This document shows, piece by piece, positions 1 through 5,739 of a DNA stretch of 6,960 nucleotides (position 1 is the first letter of the stretch; every line of letters starts with the position of its first letter). Origin of the DNA: Limisphaerales bacterium (GTDB lineage Bacteria; Verrucomicrobiota; Verrucomicrobiia; Limisphaerales; UBA11358); NCBI GenBank assembly GCA_003455565.1, contig DMQW01000318.1:1-6960 (forward strand), given 5' to 3'. A program made the translations under genes and the position numbers. The notes under the pieces were generated by a model, which saw only the letters and a program-made list of their open reading frames with translations, had not been told where the DNA came from and searched no databases.

Positions 1-69
1 CAACCGCTCCTCGCGCCGCCGCCCGAACCGCCAAAACGGCGCATTGGCTTCAACCGCGACACCGAATAA
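1..69 (+). CDS. C-terminal tail of an upstream gene (partial)
   Basis: Frame 1 is open from the window edge to a TAA at 67-69 and encodes 22 residues: a proline-rich run (LLAPPPEPPKRR) followed by GFNRDTE. Nearly every codon ends in G or C in the first two thirds, as in the neighbouring real genes, which favours coding. A proline- and arginine-rich hydrophilic tail is a common C-terminal end, but the piece is too short to assign a family. The stop lies 10 bases before the ATG of the oxidoreductase at 80, so the two genes are probably co-transcribed. The start of this gene lies outside the window. Confidence 0.45.
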   Translation, partial: QPLLAPPPEPPKRRIGFNRDTE

Positions 70-79
70 ATTTTCCACG

Positions 80-1645
80 ATGACTACCGACGCGATGCCC
101 GTTGAAGAAAAACTTTGTGACGTGCCGCCGTTGCCTGAACCGGCCGCCGACGGGAAAGTCGTCATCATTGGCGGCGGCATCGCCGGACTTTCCTGCGGCT
201 GCTATCTGCAGATGAACGGCATCCAGACGGAAATTCTGGAGGCGAGCCTGCTGCCGGGTGGATTGTGCACGGCCTGGCATCGTGGCCCGTATGTTTTTGA
301 CGGCTGCCTGCGCTGGCTGATGGGCACGCATCCGCCCTCGGCCTTCCATCAGGTCTGGACGGAACTGGGCGCGATCGCCGGAAGAAAAGTTTTCGTCCAC
401 GACGAAATGCTCCGGATCGAAGGTGCCGACGGCAAAACCCTCTCCGTGCCGGCTGACCTGGACAAACTCGCGCGCGAGTTCAAACGCATCGCGCCGGAAG
501 ACAGCGGGCTGATTGACAAACTGGTGCGGGACGCGCGCCGTTGCGCGCCACTGGAACCGCCGCTGGAAAACGCTTTGGAATTGATGTCGCTTTTCGAGAA
601 AATGAAAACGGGGCTGCGTTACCTGCCGATGGTGCCCGTCATCTTCCGCTATAAAAATGTCCCGATCACCACTTATCTTGCCCGTTACAAAAATAAATTC
701 CTCCGCGAGGCGCTGCAACTCATCGTCGGCAACGAAGACATGTCCGCTTTGGTGCTCGTGATGCTGCTGGCGTTCAGGACCCGGAACAACACCGGCTTCG
801 TCGCCGGCGGCTCGTGGGATTTTGCGATGGCCATCGCCGACCGCTACGCACGATTGGGCGGCACGGTGCGGTATAAAGCCAGGGTGACTTCGATAAAAGT
901 TGAAAACAACCGCGCCACCGGCGTGCAATGCGCCGACGGCACGTTCGTCCCAGCGGCTACCGTCGTTTCCTGCGCGGACGGCCACACGACGATTTTCAAA
1001 ATGCTGGACGGCCGGTTTGTGGATAAAAAAATTCTTTACCTCTACGAGCATTGCCAGCCTTTTCCGGCCATCATCCAAGTCTCGCTGGGGATTAAAAAAA
1101 TCTTTCCGGATGCGCCGCACACGCTCAACCTGGCCCTGCGCCAGCCGCTCTGCGTGGACGACCAGACGCGGCACAACAATTTGGAGGTCGAGACGTTCGG
1201 TTCCGAGTCGGGGCTCTGCCCGGAAGGCACCACCGTCATGACGCTCCGGTTTCCGACCAGTTACGAGTTTTGGACCGGCCTGAAAAAAACCGATCCCCAG
1301 CGCTACCGGGCGGAAAAGAAAAGAGTCGTCCAGGAAATCATCGCCATCCTTGATAAAAGGTTTCCGGGGCTGGCGGAGCAGATCGAGCGTTCCGACATCG
1401 CGACGCCCGCCACCTTTGTGCGCTACACCGGCAACTGGCAGGGCAGTTACGAAGGCTGGCTGCCGACGCCGCGCATCCTCGGACGGCGCATTCCTTACAC
1501 GCTGCCACGGTTGGAAAATTTCTACATGGCTGGGCACTGGGTGGTCGCGGGCGGCGGACTGCCGTCGGCGGCGATTGCCGGCCGCTATGTGGCGCAAATG
1601 ATCTGCGCCCAAAACGGAAAAGTTTTTGCGGCCACCAATCCGTAA
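80..1645 (+). CDS. CrtI-like FAD/NAD(P)-dependent oxidoreductase (phytoene desaturase / retinol saturase type)
   Basis: This protein of about 521 residues is a flavoenzyme of the phytoene desaturase/carotenoid isomerase/retinol saturase superfamily. Near residues 27-65 it has the dinucleotide-binding Rossmann motif (VVIIGGGIAGLSCG), then an acidic strand end (EILEAS) and the family-typical PGGLCTAW. The C-terminal FAD-binding signature is NFYMAGHWVVAGGGLPSAA, near residues 475-495, with TGNWQGSYEGW before it. The length matches the usual 480-540 residues. No signal peptide or clear membrane span is visible. Such enzymes desaturate, saturate or isomerise C=C bonds in polyenes; the substrate here cannot be read. 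An in-frame TTG at 44 would overlap the upstream gene, so ATG 80 is preferred; ATG 95 is also possible. No Shine-Dalgarno sequence precedes any of them. The acyl carrier protein 2.1 kb downstream fits a polyene or lipid pathway, which is inference. The family is certain; the exact reaction is not. Confidence 0.9.
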   Translation: MTTDAMPVEEKLCDVPPLPEPAADGKVVIIGGGIAGLSCGCYLQMNGIQTEILEASLLPGGLCTAWHRGPYVFDGCLRWLMGTHPPSAFHQVWTELGAIAGRKVFVHDEMLRIEGADGKTLSVPADLDKLAREFKRIAPEDSGLIDKLVRDARRCAPLEPPLENALELMSLFEKMKTGLRYLPMVPVIFRYKNVPITTYLARYKNKFLREALQLIVGNEDMSALVLVMLLAFRTRNNTGFVAGGSWDFAMAIADRYARLGGTVRYKARVTSIKVENNRATGVQCADGTFVPAATVVSCADGHTTIFKMLDGRFVDKKILYLYEHCQPFPAIIQVSLGIKKIFPDAPHTLNLALRQPLCVDDQTRHNNLEVETFGSESGLCPEGTTVMTLRFPTSYEFWTGLKKTDPQRYRAEKKRVVQEIIAILDKRFPGLAEQIERSDIATPATFVRYTGNWQGSYEGWLPTPRILGRRIPYTLPRLENFYMAGHWVVAGGGLPSAAIAGRYVAQMICAQNGKVFAATNP

Positions 1646-1782
1646 ATTTCTTTCCAATGCATCGGGCGCCCGACCTGGGGAAATTCGTCAGTTTCCAAAT
1701 TTGGTGGCGGTGGTGCTGCAGCACCGCCGTGCGCCGCCGCAGCGGCGCACCCACCGTTAGAAATTAAGCCGCTCCAAATTTT
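1646..1782. repeat. Palindrome-rich spacer between convergent genes; possible terminator or REP-like element
   Basis: The 137 bases between the two convergent stop codons hold four exact inverted repeats. TCGGGCGCCCGA is at 1662-1673. CCAAATTTGG is at 1695-1704. GGTGCTGCAGCACC is at 1712-1725. A hairpin with 9-bp arms (GTGCGCCGC at 1729-1737, GCGGCGCAC at 1742-1750) has a CGCA loop. GGTGG (1703-1707) and CCACC (1751-1755) can close around the last two, giving a three-way-junction fold. No T-run follows on either strand, so this is not a standard intrinsic terminator. It may end transcription from both sides, or be a copy of a dispersed palindromic repeat family. The repeats are seen directly; the function is inferred. 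Confidence 0.6.
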
Positions 1783-3636
1783 TCAGAATGCCGCCGGCCG
1801 GCCATTGCTGCTGGTGTGGAAAGGAAAGTCAAAGAGCCGGATGGTTTTCTTTTGATCCTGAATCCATCCCGAAATTTTATATTCTGCCTGCGGTTCCAGA
1901 CTCAGATCCGGCGGGAGCGCATAGACTCTTTCGCCGGGGCTTTCGTCCGGAAAGGAAAGCGGTAGATTAAAAGTTATTTGCCGTTTGAAAGAATCCACCG
2001 GTTTGTGATCGCCGCGACGGATTTGCGCACTTGAGAAACGCGGAATTTTCTCAATCGCCACCTCGACGGGGGTTTTGCTGTCGAGCCGGGCAAATTGCGG
2101 CGACCACATCCGCAGGAAAACGTCATCATCCGGCAGCAGGCTGAAATCCCGGTCGAACGACACACGCGCAATCCGCGTCAGAGCCTGTTCCTTTTTGGTG
2201 ACTAATTCCGCGCCATTTTCCTCCGCGCGAAAATTTTTTACATCCGGAAAATTTTCAAACTGCCCGGCCACGCGGTCGCTCGCCGTGTCCTGGGTGGGGG
2301 CGAAATTGCTCAACAGGATTCCGTCCGAGTTGAGGTCGTCCAGCCCGCCATGCGTGCTCCCGCAAGTCACCAACCGGCTGCCTTTTTGAACCAGCCAGCT
2401 ATCGTTGACATAATGGTTGTCGAGGCTGATGAGAATGGTCGCGGGATTGAGGGTGACGCGCGTGAGGCCGCGGACCATCCGCTCCAGCGCCAGCGGATAA
2501 CGATTGGTCATGGTCGCCGCCATCCAGGCATCGGCGGTGGCAAAGCCGTCGGCGTCGAACTGATGGTTCCGGGCGAGCGCCTCGACCACCGGGCGGTAGT
2601 TGATCGGGTCGCCGGTTTCGGTTGAATAACGGAAGGAGTTCTGCGCGGGATGCCATTGAATGATGGCCCGTTCGCCTTTAGAATTCATGACCAGAAAACA
2701 ATTTGTTTGATTCGGAACCGGAGCCGTCAACACATCCGCGCCCTTCAGATGGCAGAGCAGTTGCACCAGTTTTTCGGTTTCGGCGGGCGCATTGTGGATT
2801 TCCACCCAGTCCTCAATCCCGACCGTCGGCAGGACAACGTTCTTGGGACTCACAATGGATTTGGCAATCCGGTAGCCGGCCTTTTCCAGAAAGGCGCGAA
2901 CTTCGACGCGTTTGCCGCGACCAGCGTGGTTGTGTCCATGATCCGAGAGGATCACAATTTGCAGATCGCGTCCCTCCTGGGCTTGGTAACGGGCGCGCAA
3001 ATCCTGAAGTTGTTTATCAAGCAGGCACAGCATGGCGAAGATGTCGCAATCCATGTGCTGGGCGTCGTCCGACGCACGAATATAGCCGTAGTAACTGGCC
3101 TCCTGGCTCGTGGTCTTCCAGAAATTTTTGGCCAGACCGCGCACTTCATATTTATAGGCGGGCAGCGGAAGAAGGTAACCCATCGCCCGCAGGAAACCGT
3201 TTTGCACCTGCCAGTGCATCTGCCGTTCGTGCTCCATCGTGGTGGTGACCCCGTTGATGGAAATTTCCGAGTTTGCCGCCGCGCTGAAATAAGTGCGTTG
3301 ATAACCTGGCAAGGGGCGGTCGCCGAAAATTTCGGTCCACGCCACATCGCTTGCGGAGGGAAATGTCGAAACCATGCGGCTCACCGGGAAATATCCCTCA
3401 TCGGCAGTGAAGGCCCGACGCTGGAACCGTTTTCCCCAGAAGTTCGTGCGGGTGACGCCGGCCTGCAACGCCTTCATGTCGCGATACGCGATTCCATCCA
3501 GCGCCAGAACCAGTCGTGCGGGGAGCGCGCTGCCCGTTGAAGGAAAAGCCGAAACCGCCAGCCAGATCAGGAGGACACCCCGGCTCATTTTTTTGCGCAA
3601 ACAACCGGATGGATCAAACTTCGGAACAAAAATCAT
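1783..3636 (-). CDS. Secreted alkaline-phosphatase-superfamily protein (nucleotide pyrophosphatase/phosphodiesterase type)
   Basis: This protein of about 617 residues looks like an exported metal-dependent phosphoesterase. Read against the NPP family, the two-metal site is complete: Asp47 in LALDG; Thr91 in STFPSAS, matching the NPP nucleophile Thr of the TFPN motif; Asp190-x3-His194 in SDDAQH; Asp232-His233 in ILSDHGHNH; and His429 in GSTHGG. Near residues 17-40 there is a basic start, a hydrophobic stretch (GVLLIWLAVSAF) and a small-residue cleavage region (STGSALPA), so export is likely. The last roughly 120 residues look like a separate beta-rich domain. The start is uncertain: a TTG lies at 3645, ATG at 3636, and ATG at 3588 gives a more typical signal peptide; none has a Shine-Dalgarno sequence. 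The gene converges on the oxidoreductase and diverges from the acyl carrier protein. The substrate (phosphodiester, phosphate monoester or sulfate) cannot be told. Confidence 0.87.
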   Translation of the reverse strand: MIFVPKFDPSGCLRKKMSRGVLLIWLAVSAFPSTGSALPARLVLALDGIAYRDMKALQAGVTRTNFWGKRFQRRAFTADEGYFPVSRMVSTFPSASDVAWTEIFGDRPLPGYQRTYFSAAANSEISINGVTTTMEHERQMHWQVQNGFLRAMGYLLPLPAYKYEVRGLAKNFWKTTSQEASYYGYIRASDDAQHMDCDIFAMLCLLDKQLQDLRARYQAQEGRDLQIVILSDHGHNHAGRGKRVEVRAFLEKAGYRIAKSIVSPKNVVLPTVGIEDWVEIHNAPAETEKLVQLLCHLKGADVLTAPVPNQTNCFLVMNSKGERAIIQWHPAQNSFRYSTETGDPINYRPVVEALARNHQFDADGFATADAWMAATMTNRYPLALERMVRGLTRVTLNPATILISLDNHYVNDSWLVQKGSRLVTCGSTHGGLDDLNSDGILLSNFAPTQDTASDRVAGQFENFPDVKNFRAEENGAELVTKKEQALTRIARVSFDRDFSLLPDDDVFLRMWSPQFARLDSKTPVEVAIEKIPRFSSAQIRRGDHKPVDSFKRQITFNLPLSFPDESPGERVYALPPDLSLEPQAEYKISGWIQDQKKTIRLFDFPFHTSSNGRPAAF

Positions 3637-3697
3637 GGAGGACAATCTTTAACTGATTTGGCCGGACGTGTCTAAAACAAATAAAATTTCGCGGCGG

Positions 3698-3738
3698 CAA
3701 GCGACTTCTCGGCTTGCGCTGAAGCCAGCGATAGCGCA
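3698..3738 (+). other. Tandem small hairpins upstream of the acyl carrier protein gene
   Basis: Two short inverted repeats lie side by side in the divergent spacer: CAAGC (3698-3702) with GCTTG (3712-3716), and CGCTG (3717-3721) with CAGCG (3726-3730) around an AAGC loop. An alternative pairing joins TGCGCT (3716-3720 region) with AGCGCA (3733-3738). In a transcript from upstream they would fold 25-65 bases before the ATG. No known riboswitch or attenuator is recognised and there is no T-run. This could be an operator or leader structure, or chance in a GC-rich spacer. Confidence 0.25.
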
Positions 3739-3762
3739 GGATTATCCGTTCAGAATTTTGTA

Positions 3763-4044
3763 ATGGACAACATAACCGCAATCAAACAAGACATCAGACG
3801 GCTGATGATCGAAAACCTCATGCTCCCCATCAGCCCGGAAGAAATCAGGGACGACCAGCCGTTGTTCGGCCCCGGCAGTCTGGGTTTGGATTCGGTGGAT
3901 GCCCTGCAACTGGTCGTGGCCCTCGACAAGACGTATGGACTCAAAATCGCCGATCCCGAAGCCGCCCGCCAGATTCTTGAAAGTGTCACCACCATAACAG
4001 CCGCAGTCGCCAAACATCAGGAGTCCGCGTCCGGCAAACCGTAA
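3763..4044 (+). CDS. Acyl carrier protein (phosphopantetheine-binding)
   Basis: This is a 93-residue acyl carrier protein. The attachment motif GLDSVDALQL places the 4'-phosphopantetheine on Ser44, and the preceding LFGPGSLGLDS is the usual loop entering helix II. Helix I (residues 3-20) and the end of helix III (VTTITAAVAKH) are also visible. It would hold a growing acyl or polyketide chain as a thioester in the cytoplasm. The form with FGPGSLGLDS and a following VVALDKTYG resembles carrier proteins dedicated to aryl-polyene or specialised-lipid clusters rather than housekeeping AcpP, and no fab genes adjoin it. The substrate is inferred only. ATG 3763 is the natural start and has no Shine-Dalgarno sequence; CAGAAT at 3751-3756 could be a -10 giving a leaderless message. 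It ends 19 bases from the convergent gene at 4064. Confidence 0.93.
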   Translation: MDNITAIKQDIRRLMIENLMLPISPEEIRDDQPLFGPGSLGLDSVDALQLVVALDKTYGLKIADPEAARQILESVTTITAAVAKHQESASGKP

Positions 4045-4063
4045 GCCCGTTGCGCCTCCGCAC

Positions 4064-4636
4064 CTAGTCCACTTTGTTCGGGTGAAGATCGGTTTTGATG
4101 ACCGAACCGTCGGTGGCGGAAAGGATGACCACGCCAATGTCCACGTCTTTATTCGGATTATTCAGCTTGGCCGCCCACAATTGCACCTTCCACACCGGGC
4201 CGACATCGCCATGATCCAGCGTCAGTTTGGACGCCTTGAGCGTGAGCGCTTTCAACAGCGGCTGCGCGGCGGCGATTTTCAGTGCCTGGTCCGAATCCAC
4301 CTTCAGCTTGGACCGGTCCAGAATCAGATTTTCGCCGGGTGGCGCCTGGAACGGCCGCACCGGATGCGAAACGTCCATCTTCTCGCCCGCACCGAATTTC
4401 ACCTCCACCATTTTGAACCCCGCGTCCGGATCATAATAAGCCACATACCAGATGTTCGGTGTCAGGCTCGCAACGGATTTGTCCGAATGGATCTGCACCA
4501 CCTTGTCCTTGCTTTGCACGCCGATGAAGTCGTTGCCTTTCTTGATCAGATCGAAAGCCGTCGGGTCAGCCAGCGCCGCGCGCGTCATGGCGAAACCCAG
4601 CGCGGCGGCAAAAAATAATTTATGTCCTGCATTCAT
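4064..4636 (-). CDS. Small secreted protein with a PepSY-like C-terminal half, function unknown
   Basis: This 190-residue protein is not recognised as a named family. A clear signal peptide is present: a lysine near the start, a hydrophobic core (LFFAAALGFAM) and an ALA|D cleavage site after residue 23. The mature part begins with a beta-rich region containing NIWYVAYYDPDAGFKMVEVKF. It is followed by a helix-type stretch (SDQALKIAAAQPLLKAL) and a strand pattern (VWKVQLWAAKL, then VGVVILSATDGSVIK-like) that matches the helix-strand-strand layout of PepSY domains. PepSY-like domains are often linked to protease inhibition or envelope proteins; this similarity is by eye only. It is probably periplasmic or secreted. 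ATG 4636 is well placed for the signal peptide, with no Shine-Dalgarno sequence; a promoter-like pair sits directly upstream. It converges on the acyl carrier protein gene. Confidence 0.8.
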   Translation of the reverse strand: MNAGHKLFFAAALGFAMTRAALADPTAFDLIKKGNDFIGVQSKDKVVQIHSDKSVASLTPNIWYVAYYDPDAGFKMVEVKFGAGEKMDVSHPVRPFQAPPGENLILDRSKLKVDSDQALKIAAAQPLLKALTLKASKLTLDHGDVGPVWKVQLWAAKLNNPNKDVDIGVVILSATDGSVIKTDLHPNKVD

Positions 4637-4670
4637 CTATGCAATCTAGTTCCGACCGGTCAAAATGCAA
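4637..4670 (-). promoter_or_regulatory. Candidate leaderless promoter of the PepSY-like gene
   Basis: On the minus strand TTGCAT (4670-4665) is followed by a 16-base spacer and TAGATT (4648-4643), then GCATAG and the ATG at 4636. Each hexamer matches the sigma-70 consensus at four of six positions. With this -10, transcription would begin at or beside the A of the start codon. The match is weak and rests on spacing and on its similarity to the arrangement before the gene at 5636. Confidence 0.35.
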
Positions 4671-4756
4671 CACTGAAAAACTGGTTTTAGCGGGCGGGCC
4701 AGCGAGTTGACTCACGGATAAATGTTATCGAGGCGGGGAGAACTTCAATCCGCCAC

Positions 4757-4788
4757 AAAAAAAGGCACTCTGAAAAAATCAGAGTGCC
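4757..4788 (-). terminator. Intrinsic terminator of the HU gene
   Basis: A perfect 10-bp stem (GGCACTCTGA at 4764-4773, TCAGAGTGCC at 4779-4788) closes a 5-base loop. On the minus strand it is followed at once by seven T residues (A7 at 4757-4763 on +). It begins 18 bases after the HU stop codon. Stem, loop and U-tract are all canonical for Rho-independent termination. On the plus strand no T-run follows, so it acts for HU only. It also shields the downstream PepSY-like gene from HU read-through. Confidence 0.93.
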
Positions 4789-4806
4789 GTGAAATGGCAG
4801 TGCGAA

Positions 4807-5094
4807 TTACTTCGTGCCCAGGATGGCGTCCTTGGCGGCTTTGGCCACGCGGAACTTCACGACGCGCTTGGCTTTGATCTGGATGGCTTCGCCCGTGGCC
4901 GGGTTGCGACCCATGCGCGCCTTGCGATCAACCAGCACCAGCTTGCCGAGGCCCGGCAGGGTGAAGGTGTTCTTGGCGTTCTTGTAGGCCAGTTGCACGA
5001 TGGAATCGAGGATCTCCGTCGCCGCCTTTTTAGTGAGGCCGTTCTTCTCCGCGATTGCCGTTGCAATTTGTGATTTGGACAGTGCTTTTGCCAT
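4807..5094 (-). CDS. hup: HU-family histone-like DNA-binding protein
   Basis: This 95-residue protein is a complete HU/IHF-family nucleoid protein. The N-terminal helices (SKSQIATAIAEKNGLTKKAATEILDSIV) form the dimer core. The beta-arm follows with the family signature, here as RKARMGRNPATGEAIQIKA; Arg63-Asn64-Pro65 forms the arm tip, whose proline intercalates into DNA in this family. The C-terminal part is lysine-rich. It binds and bends DNA as a dimer, with little sequence preference expected. Compared with Escherichia coli HU, the GFGxF turn before the arm is GLGKL and the arm reads RKARMGRNP rather than RAERTGRNP, a variant form. It is monocistronic: the intrinsic terminator begins 18 bases after its stop, and a consensus -35 (TTGACA) lies about 35 bases before its ATG. 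No Shine-Dalgarno sequence is seen. Confidence 0.97.
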   Translation of the reverse strand: MAKALSKSQIATAIAEKNGLTKKAATEILDSIVQLAYKNAKNTFTLPGLGKLVLVDRKARMGRNPATGEAIQIKAKRVVKFRVAKAAKDAILGTK

Positions 5095-5105
5095 AATTGA
5101 TTTGG

Positions 5106-5134
5106 TGTGTTTAGTTGTTAATGATTGTTGTCAA
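5106..5134 (-). promoter_or_regulatory. hup: Probable HU promoter
   Basis: The minus strand carries an exact -35 consensus TTGACA (5134-5129). At 17 bases' distance lies AACACA (5111-5106), a poor -10; TAAACA (5113-5108) at 15 bases is an alternative. Transcription from either would begin only about 5-8 bases before the ATG at 5094, leaving no room for a ribosome binding site. The -35 is convincing; the -10 is not. Confidence 0.45.
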
Positions 5135-5230
5135 CCGAGACATTAAAGCCAGTATGGCGCAGCGAGCCAAGAGAAAACCGCGATTTTATTGATAAATTTT
5201 TAACTTCCAAGAATGCCTCGCCGACGAAAT

Positions 5231-5458
5231 TTAATTCCATTCTTCGCCGGTTGCGATTTGTTCGGGTTGCAAAAAAGTTTTGATGAATTCGCCTTCGCCG
5301 CAAACGGTCAGGCCGGAAAATTTCTTGAACCATTGGCCGGCCGGGACTTCGGGATCCGTGCGGAGCCAATCCGCCAGGAGTCCAAGTTGGTCGGCGGAAG
5401 ATTGTGACGGCGAATTCGCGGCATGGCTATTCGCCGTAAAACCCGCCGTGGATTTCAT
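5231..5458 (-). CDS. Small hypothetical protein, second gene of a two-gene cassette
   Basis: This protein of about 75 residues is not recognised with certainty. After a hydrophilic serine/alanine-rich start, the C-terminal two thirds look like a folded domain with aromatic and charged residues: LLADWLRTDP, then GQWFKKFSGLTVCGEG, then FIKTFLQPEQIATGEEW. There is no signal peptide or membrane segment. The ATG at 5458 lies inside the preceding gene and overlaps it by 32 bases in another frame, a typical sign of translational coupling; an in-frame TTG at 5497 would overlap more. Third codon positions keep the G/C preference of the neighbours, which supports coding. It sits where a toxin would sit after an antitoxin-like gene, but it shows no PIN, RelE or HicA motif, so no toxin role is claimed. 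Confidence 0.55.
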   Translation of the reverse strand: MKSTAGFTANSHAANSPSQSSADQLGLLADWLRTDPEVPAGQWFKKFSGLTVCGEGEFIKTFLQPEQIATGEEWN

Positions 5459-5636
5459 TCCGCAATTTTTTGATTTCCGCAGGGTCTCCGGATTCAACCA
5501 TGCGTTGCGCGAGAGCGGCTAATTCTTTTCCAGAGAGCTGGCGCTCACGCGCGAGTTCAAAAGCAAATTGGAGCACACGCGATTGTTCGCCGGGAGGCAG
5601 GTGCCGGATTTCTTCAATGACTGCGGTCGCTGTCAT
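5427..5636 (-). CDS. Small antitoxin-like protein, first gene of a two-gene cassette
   Basis: This 69-residue, largely helical and charged protein starts MTATAVIEEIRHLPPGEQ, continues with FAFELARERQLSGKELAALAQRMVES and ends DPAEIKKLRNEIHGGFYGE. This order (short beta/helix start with LPP.EQ, a QL.G.EL helix, a closing GFYG) resembles small proteins of bacteria and cyanobacteria often listed as antitoxin-like and found before VapC/RelE-type genes. That is recollection of a family pattern, not a search. No DNA-binding fold is clearly visible. ATG 5636 is preferred: a good promoter-like pair lies just upstream and there is no Shine-Dalgarno sequence. It is divergent from typA and overlaps the next small gene by 32 bases, so the pair probably forms one transcript. 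Confidence 0.75.
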   Translation of the reverse strand: MTATAVIEEIRHLPPGEQSRVLQFAFELARERQLSGKELAALAQRMVESGDPAEIKKLRNEIHGGFYGE

Positions 5637-5670
5637 ATCGGAACAATACGGGAAAACGATTTGCTTTCAA
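5637..5670 (-). promoter_or_regulatory. Candidate leaderless promoter of the small cassette
   Basis: On the minus strand TTGAAA (5670-5665; five of six consensus positions) is followed by a 16-base spacer and TATTGT (5648-5643; four of six). TCCGAT and the ATG at 5636 come next. The implied start of transcription is at or next to the A of the ATG, so the message would have no leader. The geometry equals that before the PepSY-like gene. Confidence 0.45.
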
Positions 5671-5739
5671 ACGAAAAGGGCGGAGATTTTGTTGCACACG
5701 CAGCTTGACCTTTCCCACCCAAATGGCAGACTGTCCGGC

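Noticed and set aside
50..1657. A 535-codon open frame on the minus strand covering the whole oxidoreductase gene
   Set aside because: The opposite strand encodes a clear flavoenzyme with FAD motifs at both ends. The minus-strand product is arginine/histidine-rich with no recognisable motif, as expected from the complement of G/C-ending codons.
1729..1750. Hairpin as part of a tRNA-like or other RNA gene
   Set aside because: The three-way-junction fold lacks the D-arm, anticodon and TpsiC features of a tRNA and matches no RNA family I recognise.
1703..1755. The GC-rich hairpins as an ordinary Rho-independent terminator
   Set aside because: Stable stems are present, but no T-run follows on either strand. 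They are reported as a palindromic element of uncertain role instead.
2650..3540. A 296-codon open frame on + inside the phosphoesterase gene
   Set aside because: It is antisense to a gene with a complete metal site. The product shows no family motif or signal, so it is a shadow frame.
3658..3687. TTGGCC (3658-3663) with TAAAAT (3682-3687) as a promoter for the acyl carrier protein
   Set aside because: The -35 match is poor and the spacer is 18 bases. It remains possible but is not distinguishable from chance in this AT-rich patch.
5112..5134. GTTGACAACAATCATTAACAAC-type symmetry near the HU promoter as an operator
   Set aside because: Only four bases pair at each end (GTTG/CAAC), with no symmetry in between; too little to call a binding site.
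5231..5636. A classical type II toxin-antitoxin operon (VapBC or RelBE)
   Set aside because: The second protein lacks the acidic PIN residues and any RelE-type basic core, so the classical label is not supported; it is reported only as an antitoxin-like cassette.
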